The notes beneath the pieces were generated by a model. That model saw nothing but the letters and a program-made list of their open reading frames with translations. It was not told where the DNA came from and searched no databases. 64,000 nucleotides of DNA from Zygnema circumcarinatum. Taxonomy: Eukaryota; Streptophyta; Zygnematophyceae; Zygnematales; Zygnemataceae. Positions 34,301 to 45,851 of this stretch are shown one piece after another. Location of the stretch: contig CM074811.1 of the NCBI GenBank assembly GCA_037447605.1, positions 2,076,311 through 2,140,310 on the forward strand. Direction: 5' to 3'. The position numbers and the translations under genes were made by a program. Numbering within the stretch: the first letter of the stretch is position 1; each line of letters starts with the position of its first letter.

Positions 34301-37300
34301 CCCACCGGACAATGCTCCGTACACTAAGGTGGGTTTCCATAGACCATGCAAGATGCATCGGTTTGAAAGGCTTTCGTTAGGGCAGGGAAGCAGTTGTTGT
34401 GATGTGATTGGCCAAAATTGATGTTCACACATGACATTGAGGAATTGACCTCATCTAGGGGTGGCTATTTGAATGGTAAGGGAAGGGTGTCATGACACAT
34501 GGATGGTCCGTTGAAGCGTGCAGGAGGATAGAATTCAACAAATGGAGGAGGAATTAGATGACTACTGTTCACAGGTAAACTTATGCGAGCCCTAGTTGGG
34601 GTACACCAGCATGCCATGATATGTACTTGTACTTTTGTTCTTTCTCACACAGAAACGGAAAAACTTGGAGACTTCCAGTCCTGCAGTTCTGCAAAATAGA
34701 TGACAAAACGTTCCATCCTCATCTTCAGCACACCCAACGGAATGCTGCCATGAAACATAGCCTTATTATCCTTATAGCCTCATAGCATCATGGCCTTATC
34801 TAGCATTATTTGCAGATCAGATGGCCATCACTCTCCATGAAGTCTTTTGTAGCTTTAATCGAATTTGGGTAGTGAAATTTGTGTTTTCCAGGTGCCGGTG
34901 GCGCATGTGGTGTTCATGGTGCATGGCATCGGGCAACGATTGGACTCTGCACGTTTTGTGGATCAAGTGACGGAATTCCGCCGAATTGTTGCATCACTTT
35001 CGGAGAAATTCTTGACACGATATCAGCGCATGCAACATCGCTGCCTTTTCATTCCCTGCCAGGTGTGCTTCTTGCGGCGAACTGCATCTAGGGATTAGAT
35101 GTTGGTGTAACCCTGAGTCAAATTGTTTTGGTGACAATAGGGATGTACAGCAAGCACCCTTACGAGATGATTTAGCGTTGTAAGAGGAGCAGGGCAGGGC
35201 GTGAGGGGATAGAAGGAGATTGAGAGAGAGATGGGGTGACAGAGAGGAGAGGGAGGAGAAAAGCCCGAGAGAGAGGGATTGAAGGGGAACACGAGAGTTA
35301 CGGCATTCTGACCACTTCCAAGATTTGAGTCAGTGTTTTGCAGCATACTCTTGAGACTGCACCCTTTGAAAATTATAGTTAAGTTAAGTTTCTAAGTTAT
35401 ATCAACTACCACTTAATAGACCTTCAAATAATCTGGATTGTGCCAAACTTTGCATCAGTAGGCATGAAGCTTCAACCCCATTTTCACCTAACGACCACGT
35501 TGGCAATCTGGGTTCATCTATTGCGGCGGTTCTCAAAGCATCCTTTTAGAACATGTCATTTGAAAAGTCATGGAAAGGAATATATGAAAGCTGAAAAGAT
35601 GAAGGGCTGTGCTGGTCGCAGTGGCGGCGGGGCCTAAAGCTGGGAGGGGAGGCAGCGGTAGAGGATATCACTCTGGAGGGAGTGCGATCTCTCCGAACTT
35701 CAGTCAGTGCTACCGTACACGATGTGCTCTACTATATGAGCCCTGCCTACTGCCAGGATATCATTGACTCGGTATGCTGTCATTCTTTCTCTCTAGATAT
35801 ATATCTCGGCCCCACCTCTCCCGCCTCTCCCTCTCTCTTTCTCTCTCACTCTCTCTCTCTCTCTCTCTCTCTCCTCTCCTCTCTCCCGCCTGTGCTCCCT
35901 CACCCCTTCCTCTCACGTCTGCCGCTTCTTACAGTTTCTAGGGTTAGACGCATATAAGGACATTGTAAGATTATTTGTCCCATGCACTCCTCGAATATGG
36001 GATAACCCTTGTCGGCACTTCCGCATTTTGCCTCTTGACTTCCTAGTTCACTGCTTGAGAGGAACAATTGTGCGAGGGGGTTGCAGGTTACAACTAATCT
36101 GAACTTCCTGTTTAGAAGATTTAAGAAGCGGAATCCGCACTTTACTGGCAAGGTGAGACTCTTTCTCTAACGCTACTAAACTTTAGCAGACAACCATGGG
36201 AGAGATGCCTCGTTCTCATTCTGTCTTCCACTTTTGCAGGTGTCTGTGTTTGGCCATTCTTTAGGCAGCGTGTTATTACACGACATTCTATGTCACCAGA
36301 AACCCTCCCAATCGTTGTCGGCTTCAATTTCAGAGGGAACTGCAGCAGCAGTTGTGGAGGGGATTCACAGTGAGGCAGGGAATGTGCTCACAGAGGCAGC
36401 AGAAGCGGAGTCAATAGTCAACTCTAGAAGCCCTATGAGGGATAATTCCGGTGCAGAGCAACCTTCTGCTCTTTGCGAAGCAGAAACATCAGCGGAAGAA
36501 GGGGGAGACGACGACGTTTCTGCTTTGCAGTGTCAGGTATTCTTGTATTTTTTGGGGTCTTTACATTGTATGTTCTTAAGGTGATAGGCTGATGTACGTC
36601 TTCCGTAGCATTTTGATGGGACAGCGTATTGCTTTGTGGTCATGTTGGACACTGACATGTTTCACTTGTGTTTTTGTCTGAGGCAGATTGCCGCTTTGCA
36701 GGAGCGTCTGGGATATTTGTTAACCAAGAAAAAGGAAGGCCCTTCTCAAAAAGATCACAATGAATGCACACATGACGAACCCAACGCAGGAAAAGCGGTA
36801 CTTAAAATTTCAGAAGAAGGACAGACTGCAGAGAGAGGAGGGGAGATCATGGCGGGAGGAGAAGCGAACGTGCGTGATACCACATGTGCTTCGACTAGTG
36901 AGGGAGAATTGGCTTCCCCGTCTAATAGTCAGCTTGGTGCAAACGACACTGAGGTGGAAGTTGATGACGATTCTTTGTCTAATAGACACAATGCTTCAAT
37001 GGACACTGTTGTGGACATTGATGACGAGGATTCATCTAATAGACAACTTCATGCAAGTGACACGGAGGTAGAAGTTGATGAAGAGTCTTCGTCCAACAAA
37101 CAGCATGCTGCAAACCACACTGAGGTACAAATTGATGAAGAGGCTCCGTCAAATGTAGAGCACCCTGCAAACTTGACTGAGGTGGAAAATGACGAAGAGG
37201 CTCGCGGAAACGATGGGAGAGATGCCGATGATGTAGGAGAGGAGGAACTTTTCAGAGCGGACTTGGACACTGAGATTCCTGAGGGAGAGACTATGAGTGG

Positions 37301-39443
37301 GCAAATCCCAGAGGAGGGGATTGCCTCTTTCCCTGGTCAGTCAGTTGAGGATCACAACTGCAACCAGTCAGTGAGTGAGAGTGAGAGTATGGCATCAACT
37401 TCAGGAAGTTCACGGAAACCGCGGAGACAACATGCTCCACGCATAGAATATGCGATACTGGACTTTGAGGTGGGGGAAACCTAATCTTGCTGAATTTGCC
37501 TTTGTTGTTGTCTTCGCTTCGTTCCTGCCTTTACAGATGTTCTTTTGAAGAATGAAGAGGCTTGATTTATATTTCATGTCATGCTGCTATCTGATAGGTC
37601 TTCAATCCTGTGGATGGTTTGCAGGTTGACTCCTTTTTCGCTGTGGGCTCTCCTTTGGGGCTTTTTTTGGCCTTGAGGAACATCCGGCTAGGTACTGGTG
37701 AGTAACGCATAGTGAGATGTTGTGAAAGTCACTCAAAACAAAAAAAAAAAAAAAAAAAATTCTTATGAAGTATTCATTGCTCTTGGCCAGCCCCCTCAAC
37801 TTCCCTTTTACCCATCCCCACTCCCCGTTTTCTTCTTTCCTCCCTATTCTATCCATCCTTTGAGAAAAAAACCTAAAAACCCTAAAAACCCTAAAAGTTA
37901 AGTATTAAAGTGGAGCTTGTATTTGAAGTATCGAAGAAAGTCGAGGTGCTGATGGTAGCGAGATGCCTTGGCGGAAACAGGCGATGGGCCGGAGCAGTTG
38001 GAGGGGATACAAGAGGAATTGCCGGCTTGTCGGAGCCTTCTGAACATTTTTCATCCATATGACCCTGTAGCCTATAGGTACTTCCTCTTTTGTGCTATGC
38101 AAGTTTTTTCATCTACTCCTTGACCTTTTCACACTTCAAATTGACCGTTGTAACTTGGTTCACTTAGACAGCAATTGCCCTGCATCTCCAGGCAACATAA
38201 GACCTCTTTCCCTGTAGAATGTTAATGTTTGCTGGTCATTAACAAAACAGAACATGTCAGAACATGTACTTAGGCTTTGAGAAGACGTGAAGGCCGCTAA
38301 ACAAGCTTTTGGTTTCATGACAAACTTACATCGAATGCTGCTTGAGGTGCAGGATAGAGCCCCTTGTTTCGCGAGAGTACGTTAAGTTGAAGCCTGTGTT
38401 TGCCCCACATTATCGAGGTCATCGACGAGTCCATATTCAGTTTCAGGTACATTCTACAGCTCAGTGCAGGATTAGCTTTGCTATGTCACTGCAAATCGAG
38501 AGCTAGTTGAATTCAGTATCTCCCTCATGGTAATGTTATAGTATTGGCTATCGGTACATATAATCTTCTTATGCTATGGTATGTGCAGGAATGGCAAGAT
38601 GAAATCGTGAATCGAATTCGTCGATTTTTCAAGAAAGGAAAGAAGTTTCTGTTCGGTATGAAGGTACGACTTAGCTCTGGGGGGATGTTCATTTCATTCC
38701 GTGAATTGGAAACTGTAGATCAAATTGATTGCATTGTGCCTTCAGCTCTGCTCCATCGTTTAGCATGAGTTTGTGAGGCCAAAAGGTGATGGCAGAGGAG
38801 GGCTGTACTGACCCGCGAGCAGGAGAGGATGATGGTTGGCTTTGCAGACGCAGTGCTTTGGATTATTTACCTGCGAAAAAGGCATTGAGAAACCAACAGG
38901 TGCAGATGCTAACCCTCGGTAAAGGAACTATGCATGTATGGGCACCATCATGCTCATGTCTTGAGGGCGCATGTAGACATTTGGGTAATGATTTGTCCTT
39001 GTGATTAGACTTCTCTCTACCATTGACAATTGCCATTGCCACGATTGCAGTGGGAACCTAACGGTTTCATGCCAATCATAAACGTTGAATTTTATGGGTG
39101 AAGTGTTGCTGTGTTGTCTACGAGCATATGGGGGCAAAGATATTGCTTTGTGCGAGGATAAAACCACCAGTAGAGGTGTATCTAGACAGTAGCTCCACAT
39201 ATATCGGAGCTGGTTTGCTTGTCAAGTCTTCTCTATTTTCTTCTAGCACTTTAGTGCATGTAAGCTGACTGAAGAGTGATTTAATCTTTACATTCTCTTC
39301 CCCCCTCTTCATTTCCTCTGCCTTCCTCTCTTTACCCCTCGTTCTCCTTCCCCCCCCCCCTTCCTCCCTCGCCTCTGCTCCTCTCTCCTCCTCTCCATTT
39401 CGCTCATGTGCCTTTCGCTCTTCCTCCTCTCTGCTCTTATTGT

Positions 39444-39493
<50 letters not shown>

Positions 39494-40568
39494 AAGCAGC
39501 GGCGGAAGAGGAGGATGCCCGCACGAAGCTGCAGCTCGAGGAGTACGCGAAAAGGCTCATGGCGAGGCTCACAGGCAGCGCCGATGGCCGCATAGACTAC
39601 ATGCTGCAGGTGGGCGACGTGTAGGGGTTGTAGGGGTTGTAGGGTTGTAGGCTTTGTAGGGTTTTAGGGTTAATAGGGTTTAGGATTCTAGCTAAAGCTG
39701 GAAAATGCTCAATTTTGGGCTTCTTCTGTTTGGTTCAATCGAGCCATGCCCCTCCCTGAGATTTTTTATTCATCATTCATTCATTCCATCGCTTTGTCTT
39801 TCCTCCCAATGCCAATTCGTTTCGTTCCTCACCGGGCGGCCCCAGCGCGGGCCCTTTTGTTGTTGCAGGAGGCGACCTTCGACTACCAATACATCGTTGC
39901 GTTCAAGTGCCACCTGTACGAGGCAGCCTCTAAACCCTAACTTTGAAACTTAAACCCTAAATCCTGAACCGTAATCCTTTCAACACAAAGCCTGAAGCCC
40001 TGAACCCTAACCTTACACCCTAAACTCTGAGCCCTGAAAACATTAAATCCTGAACCCTAAAGTCTTAACCCCAAAACCTGAACCTCTGAACCTTTAACCC
40101 TAGCCCTTAAACGTTAAACCCTAACCCTAACCATAAAGCCTAGAACCTAAGCCTTAGCCCTTGAAGCTTAAACCTCGAGCACTAACGTTTAAACCTTAAA
40201 TGCTTAACGCTAATCCTTAAACCTTAAACCCTGAACCTTAACCTCCTAACATTATACTCTGAACCCTAACCCTTAGCTTTAAACCCTGAATTCTAATTCT
40301 TAAACCATAAACTCTAAACCTTAAACCCTAACCTTTATCCCTATGTCCTGAACCCTAACCCTTGGCCCTCTTAACCCTAAACCCTAACCCTTGGCCCTCT
40401 TAACCCTAAACCCTAACCCTTAAACATTCAAACCTAAAACCTTAACCCTTAAACCCTCAGCCTTGAACCTCAACACTCAACCGTAAACCCTGAACCTTAA
40501 TTCTTAAGTCTTAAACCTTGAATCCCAATCCCCATTCTTAACCCCTCTCTCTCTTCCCCCCCCTCCTC

Positions 40569-40604
<36 letters not shown>

Positions 40605-40912
40605 CTATTGTTGCCATCAGGACATACTGGAGCGACAAAGACACGGCGCTGCTCATCATTCAGCACCTTTACCGGGACACGCCGAGGGAGCCCTTCGGCG
40701 ACTTTGAGGAGGAGGCGGGCGGGAGCAGCGAAAGGAGAGAGGAGGGCAGGCGGAGGGGGAGGCCGCGGACGGCCTTCGACCTCGACGACGACGACGGCGT
40801 CGCTCTCACATTCCAAAGCGGAGGGAAGGCGGCGGCCGCACTCGCAGACGCCTTGAGGATATCGCGGGCGGCAGACCCTCTCAATGTGCAGCGATGGGGT
40901 CTCGCAGCATGA
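31316..40912 (+). CDS. SGR2: SGR2-like DDHD-domain phospholipase A1
   Basis: Twenty exons join in phase (31316-31436, 31815-31906, 33140-33328, 33476-33628, 33883-33966, 34176-34328, 34524-34574, 34892-35062, 35622-35771, 36087-36152, 36240-36536, 36687-37469, 37625-37697, 37981-38077, 38353-38446, 38589-38663, 38786-38918, 39500-39609, 39869-39915, 40621-40912) to give 1076 aa. Matches to plant SGR2 include SPSDGDDVRWFF, GVPVKGGLYE, LFTGEDSTWEAWLADD, MVHGIGQR, ATVHDVLYYMSP, the lipase box GHSLGS (Ser417), DSFFAVGSPLGLFLALRNIR, NIFHPYDPVAYR and YWSDKDTALLIIQHLYRD. Arabidopsis SGR2 acts at vacuolar membranes in shoot gravitropism; in an alga the role is probably phosphatidic-acid or endomembrane metabolism. 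The exon at 38786-38918 is chosen by phase only. Unusual points are the 19-residue acidic repeat and telomere-like arrays in two late introns. Confidence 0.93.
35836..35884. repeat. CT microsatellite in an SGR2-like intron
   Basis: A (CT)n run lies in the intron at 35772-36086. It is non-coding. Confidence 0.75.
36945..37229 (+). repeat. five tandem 57-bp units encoding a 19-residue acidic repeat
   Basis: Inside exon 12 of the SGR2-like gene, five consecutive 19-residue units follow the pattern (D/H/L)T-V-(V/I/N)D(E/D)(E/D)-S-SN-(A/S)-. The first reads DTEVEVDDDSLSNRHNASM and the third DTEVEVDEESSSNKQHAAN. Residues are about 596-690, in the variable region between the lipase box and the DDHD core. 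Confidence 0.9.
37740..37759. repeat. poly-A run in an SGR2-like intron
   Basis: A stretch of A lies in the intron at 37698-37980. A short AAACCCTAAA group follows at about 37870-37895. Confidence 0.7.
39451..39492. repeat. CT microsatellite directly before a 3' splice site
   Basis: About 20 CT units end just before the acceptor of the exon at 39500, so they probably act as an extended polypyrimidine tract. Confidence 0.85.
39621..39685. repeat. telomere-like tract, G-rich strand (TTTAGGG/GTAGGG variants), in an intron
   Basis: The intron at 39610-39868 opens with repeated TTGTAGGG and TTTTAGGG words. The G-rich strand is on plus, opposite to the tract in the next intron. Confidence 0.8.
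39922..40550. repeat. long telomere-like tract, C-rich strand (CCCTAAA variants), filling the last intron
   Basis: Over 600 bp of AACCCTAAA, AACCCTGAA and AACCTTAAA words fill the last intron (39916-40620) of the SGR2-like gene. Some perfect AACCCTAAACCCTAAC pieces remain, including a local duplication near 40358-40420. Confidence 0.9.
40567..40602. repeat. CT microsatellite before the last SGR2-like exon
   Basis: A (CT)n run of about 34 bp lies shortly upstream of the acceptor at 40620. Confidence 0.8.
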
Positions 40913-42417
40913 GGAAAGAGAGGTCAATAACGGAGCCGCTTTAGAAATCTGAATGTTTATAGCACAAGAAGTTTTCGAGAGAAGAAGGTTTTGTACTCAA
41001 TTTCTTGAAGACTTTTGATGTGCGTCCTCCAGTCTTTCGACTTGGCAGACCTAGAGTAGAGTTCCTAGGTCCTAAGCCAATGTAAGTAAAACTTAGAGTC
41101 TTCACCTTGGCCCATCTTACCTTATCCCTATTCCCTATCCCTTTAGCTACAGCATGGCATTGTTCAGAGGGCTCAGTACCGCAAATTATAGCTGATATCC
41201 TAGCTGAAATAGGCACTTGACACTTTAGTTTGGGCGATTCTCTTCCCAGCGTAGAGCAGCGGTTTGTTGATCATGCATTTTAGAAACGTTGTGTGAAAGT
41301 GAAGAGACAGAATGGGGTCGGTCTCCGCCATTAGTATACAGCTGCTGCAGGTTACAGTCTGTCAATCCAATTGAAAGCTTTCTGTGAAAAATGTTCTGTT
41401 CGGACTTCAAAGCTAATGAGGGCACTGATATTGCTTCTACAACATGCAAAGATTGTTTTGTTGTTGTTGTTGTTGTTGGTTTGTTCCTTCTGATTCAATG
41501 CCCATAATATTTAATTGCATGATGAAGTAAATGTGAACTGAAATTGACAGTGTGAATATTTCTTGTGAATGGGCTCAAGCTCCACTCCTCACTGTGCTTG
41601 TCAATCTTAAAATAATCGGAAGGGTTTCGCATGGAGATTAGCTTTGAAATCAGTACGCTTACGACTAAGCATTTCCTGGGACAAATGTACTAGTTTCGAG
41701 CTCGTCCTAGTATGGAATTAAAGCCAAGCCCTGTCACGGTAGGGAGATTCAATCTTAGGAACCAATAAGGAGCCAATTGGACATTGAACAATTAATTCTC
41801 GATCATGTTCAATTTCAATTTACTTTGCATCCACCGATCAACTTTGAGATTGCAGGGTCCACGCGCGTTCAAGTTTTGCCCGTTTCGATTTCGTACCGTA
41901 CGGAAATCGTTGATCTTGCCCAAAATGTCGTACGGCGAAAACTGAGCCGGAGTTACTGTACACAAATCTTTCAGTCAATCCTACGTGGCAAAAACTGGAA
42001 TTCACACTTGCAACCGAACAGATTGAGACTCTGAACTATTGAACTTTGTTTTACATTGTTCAATTTGAAAAACTGTTCATTTCGAGTGTTCAAAAGTTAA
42101 AATGAGACCTTTTCATTTGAACATTGCACAATTCCAAGAAAAAAGTTCAATTGTTCAATTAATGGTAGTAGGATGTTCAAGTTCATAATCGATAGCGAGT
42201 AAAATTCCATGGAAATTTCTGCTAGGGGAGGTTCCAGGGTTAGATTGGCATTCTAGAATCGACCTTCAAACAAATAGGGCCTTCCCTGGGGCCGTGTGCG
42301 ACCCTGAACCCCCGTCTGCAGGCCCAACTTACTGAGGGCAAAAAAAATCCTTTCGAGGTTTCATCGATCGAAAAGATGAAAACAAAATATCAGTGCACAG
42401 CAAAACCGATCTGTGGG
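40913..42417. other. intergenic region without a recognised gene
   Basis: AT-rich. A TTG microsatellite lies at about 41456-41477. CGTACGG words around 41886-41936 resemble those in the transposon-rich spacer at 29165-30620, so an old element remnant is possible. The 41777-42034 ORF has no recognisable content. Confidence 0.4.
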
Positions 42418-42491
42418 CCACCACGACGGGATTCGAACTCGCGACCTTTGGATTTGAAGTCCAACGCGCTAATCCACTGTGCTACGCAGTT
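42418..42491 (-). tRNA. tRNA-like gene with anticodon UCA (decayed or suppressor-type)
   Basis: On the minus strand, a 74-nt cloverleaf can be drawn. The anticodon stem TTGGA/TCCAA is perfect with loop CTTCAAA, so the anticodon is UCA. Internal promoter boxes are good: A box TAGCACAGTGG, B box GAGTTCGAATCCC. The acceptor stem has six of seven pairs (two G-T). The D stem and the T stem each contain one A-C mismatch. The body looks like an arginine UCU type tRNA, whose loop would be CTTCTAA. There is no long variable arm, so it is not a selenocysteine tRNA. It is either a pseudogene or SINE head, or a tRNA that reads UGA. Confidence 0.55.
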
Positions 42492-42552
42492 TATCTCAGT
42501 CTGGGCACTATATGTTAATTTTGTACCCAAGTTTAACAAATAAAACCCTACA

Positions 42553-42744
42553 ATCCTGAAATCCTGAAATCCTGAAATCCTGAAATCCTGAAATCCTGAA
42601 ATCCTGAAATCCTGAAATCCTGAAATCCTGAAATCCTGAAATCCTGAAATCCTGAAATCCTGAAATCCTGAAATCCTGAAATCCTGAAATCCTGAAATCC
42701 TGAAATCCTGAAATCCTGAAATCCTGAAATCCTGAAATCCTGAA
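42553..42744. repeat. 24 perfect tandem copies of the 8-mer ATCCTGAA
   Basis: 192 bp of an exact 8-bp unit sit about 60 bp from the tRNA-like gene. The unit is a variant of the degenerate CCTGAAA words that follow it. Its uniformity means recent expansion. Confidence 0.95.
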
Positions 42745-42970
42745 ACCCTGAAAATCTAAAAACCCTGAAACCCTAAAAACCTAAAACCCTAAAACCCTAA
42801 ATCCCTAAAGCCCTAGAACCTCAAAACCCCAAAACCCTAAAACGCTAAAACGCTAAAACCCTAACCCTAACCCCTGAAACCCTAAACTTCTCAACCCCTG
42901 AAACCCTGAAGCCCTGCAACCCTAAAGCCCTTTTTCCCCATAACCTTAAACCCCTAAAACCCTAAAACTG
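42745..42970. repeat. telomere-like tract (CCCTAAA/CCCTGAAA) upstream of the BUD22-like gene
   Basis: Degenerate AAACCCTAAAA and AAACCCTGAAA words continue to about 65 bp before the BUD22-like start codon. In plants such telo-box words occur in promoters of translation and ribosome genes, which would suit this neighbour. Confidence 0.8.
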
Positions 42971-43034
42971 TATATACCGAGCGGATCCCGAGCGTATCGG
43001 CCTCGACCCGCGGAGGGGCCGAGCGGGGCCCGCC

Positions 43035-45851
43035 ATGGCCATGGCGTCTCGCGAGCCGCACGAGCGGCGAGTGCTGCGGCAGGTCCTGCCCGCCCCTCGC
43101 CCCCCCTCTGCATGCTCCGCTGCAGCCGCTCTCTCTCGCCGCCGGGTTTCGTCTCTGGAGTGTTTTAGGGTTTACGGTTGTGATTAGGGTTAGGATTGGG
43201 GGGGGGGGGGCAGGGAGGGAGAGTGCAAAGAAGGAGAAGACAGACGGAGAATTTTATATCGGGCAATTTAAGTAGAAATAAAAAAAGAGTTAATGTTTGA
43301 GAGAGTGGTGGCTGATTGGGGAAAGGAGGAGGAAGAGCATGGCTGGCATTGCTCGTCTAAGTGGTGTTCGTTAGCGTTTGAGCAAGGACTGAGAAGCGCA
43401 GGCTGCTGGGGCATGGCATGGCTTACAGGCCATAAAGAAGGCGAAGAATTTTGAGATTCGGAAGCTGTGTCGTAAGCTGCGGCAGGCGGAAGTGGACGGA
43501 GCGAAACCGGGTGGGAGGGTGTCATCAAGTTCGCAAGATACTGGCAAGCTGAGCTCGCAGTTGGAAGCCTTAAAGGTAAACTTTCTGAAATTCTGGAGGG
43601 TTGACATGACACAGACGACCTGTTTTGTAGCTTGGGCTACAAAACAAGAGTGGCCCAAGATACAAAGCGATTGTAGCTCACGCTGCGGGTTTTGGAAATG
43701 TTGACATTGCCCTTAGAGCTTCTCGGGCAACTTTCGCAGCGATGCTTTTAAAATTTTTAAGGATTGGCTCGGTTACACTGTAGATACTGAAGCATTTCAG
43801 TTTTGACTGTTATTTGACAATGGTTCTGTATCCTATGCAAACAGCATGTGCTGAATGAGAAGTGTGATCTGAATGAAAGTAGTCAAATCTGAGATTGAAA
43901 GTATTGAGAAGAATGCCCCCATGTCTTCTATAAGTGGTTATGTAAAGCATGTAGTGACAATGGTGCATGACTGATATCCCGCAGGCCTTGGACGTACAAG
44001 CTGCCCTTGGGAAGGTGTGCAGTGATATCGGTCTGGAGGAGAACTCTGAAGATGGAACAAGTGGTAGCAAACTTATAGAAAACAACGCAAAACTGACAAC
44101 TTGGGCAGTGCAGAGGGTACTAGCTACCACGACTGTACGCTCTATAGTGCAACAAATTGCACTTGCAAAAGCAGAAGCTGCGAAAAATCTAGCAGACGCA
44201 GGAAATAGTGAGGGAGAAGATGGAGTATTGACATCAAATGTAGGTGAACCTCCTTCTGAGGCGAAGGCGGAGAGGCGCAATAGGGTGGTAGCCCTTGAAC
44301 ACGGTTTGAATAATAGGGACCACGGCAAGTCAAGGAAACGTAAGCTGGAGAGCAACGATCCTGAAGGAGGACTGAAGAAGCAGAATCAGCAAAGCTTCGA
44401 AACGGGCGGTTTAGATGATGAAGTTGAGGATTTACAGATACCAATTAGATCAAATGATGTTCAGAAACGCGTAAAAGGAGATGTGAAGCTAAAGAAGATT
44501 TCTGAAAAGCATGCTGCATCAAAAAAAACCCAGGTTGAAGCTCAAAAAGCAGAATGCAGTGTGCCACATGAGATTGCTGCAGGGGGTGATGACTTCTTCA
44601 TTGACGACTCTCCTGCTGCAAGTTTCTCAGCCAGCGACATGGAATCAGAGGGGAGTGACATGGACTCAGAGGAGGGGGAATTGCCGGTGAGGGGCCTTCC
44701 TGTATGCGTATGCATCCTTTTTTGTGGATATATTGTTGTTCCTTATGCATAGAGGGCGAAGCTGGATGGATGAGCATGAAGGTTTAAACGGTCTCTGTCT
44801 GAATGAACTTGTGCAAACCCATTGCACATACCCCGACTCGGGTGCCTTAAGCCTGCTCCTACCTTTCGTGAAGATTGCTGCATTTGTTACTATGTTCATG
44901 AGGTGCCATGTGATGCTTTCTGTGGGGATCCTGATATGCATTACTGAAAAAATTTAACCATCGGCTTCTCTCCTCTGTCTTTTTTTTTTATGGGGCAGAT
45001 GAAAGGTACAAGTGGACGCATTAGGCAACCTTTGCATTCGAAGAAGGGAACGCCCAAAAAGAAGAAAAATCGAGCAGGGCAGCGACTCCGGCAAAGGTAC
45101 AACAAGCAGCCTGGAGTGAATGCTGAATATGGAAAACTAGTGTTTTTCACAATGATGGAGTCAGGGAGGGAGTGAAGTTTTTTGGCTATGGACTCTGATC
45201 AAAGCTCCAACTTAGATGCTCTTAACAGTTTAGTTTGCCAATTCCTTCCCTGTCTTCCCCCTTTGTCTTTCGTGCATACGGCCCACTTTTCATTATTGTC
45301 TCTGTCCATCCAGGTACAATTTTTAAGTCATTACGCTCCTTGTCCTCCTGCAAGCTCTATCAAGCTCGCTTTCTCCACCTATAGGAGCGGATCATAGTCA
45401 AGCTCAGCGCAAGTGTGAGGGGCTGATTGGGTGAGCACTATTATGGCATGGCTTTTGCAGGCTTGCAGAAATGAAGTACGGCACTAAAGCTCGGCATGTC
45501 GTGAAGGACACTTCTCGTCAAAGCAGGTCACCTGCAACTGATGCTTCTTCTTGGAACAAAAAGAAGTTACCAGGAAAGCAGCCGGCGGGTGCTCGTGAGC
45601 GCTTCAGTGAGAGAGCTTCTCACTACAACAGAAAGGGAGGGGAAGGGAAGGGGAGGAACAGCTCTCGGCATGAGGGCAGGGAGCAGAGAGGAGGAGGGAG
45701 GGAGGTAAAGGAGGGCAACCAGGGGGTTGGTCAGTGGGCTAAGCCCAAGGAAGATTTGGCTCAGCTGCACCCCTCCTGGGCGGCTAAAGCTGCCCAAGCG
45801 AAGAAGTTGACTATGGCGGGAACGGGAAAGAAAATAAAATTCGATGATTAA
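43035..45851 (+). CDS. BUD22: BUD22/SRFBP1-family protein (ribosome biogenesis)
   Basis: Five exons in phase, 43035-43082, 43429-43575, 43985-44686, 44999-45096 and 45461-45851, give 461 aa. Early residues AIKKAKNFEIRKLCRKLRQA form the basic helix typical of the family. The central part is charged and low in complexity, with Ser/Asp/Glu before the exon 3 end. The C-terminus has NRAGQRLRQRLAEMKYG, LHPSWAAKAAQAKK and the terminal GKKIKFDD, which is the signature BUD22 ending. Yeast BUD22 is needed for 18S rRNA maturation; the animal relative SRFBP1 binds serum response factor. A nucleolar role is therefore inferred. The first exon (16 codons, MAMASREPHERRVLRQ) is chosen because it gives the only in-phase ATG with a GT donor nearby. 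The upstream telomere-like tract may act as a promoter element. Confidence 0.87.

Noticed and set aside
39309-39593. Minus-strand ORFs of alternating Arg-Glu
   Set aside because: Translation of the CT microsatellite that serves as the polypyrimidine tract of the plus-strand exon at 39500.
39922-40550. True chromosome end (telomere)
   Set aside because: The words are degenerate, exons of one gene lie on both sides, and genes continue for 23 kb beyond.
42418-42491. Selenocysteine tRNA
   Set aside because: UCA anticodon fits, but there is no long variable arm and no 9-bp acceptor stem.
42553-42744. CRISPR-like array
   Set aside because: The repeats are directly adjacent 8-mers without spacers, in a nuclear eukaryotic context.
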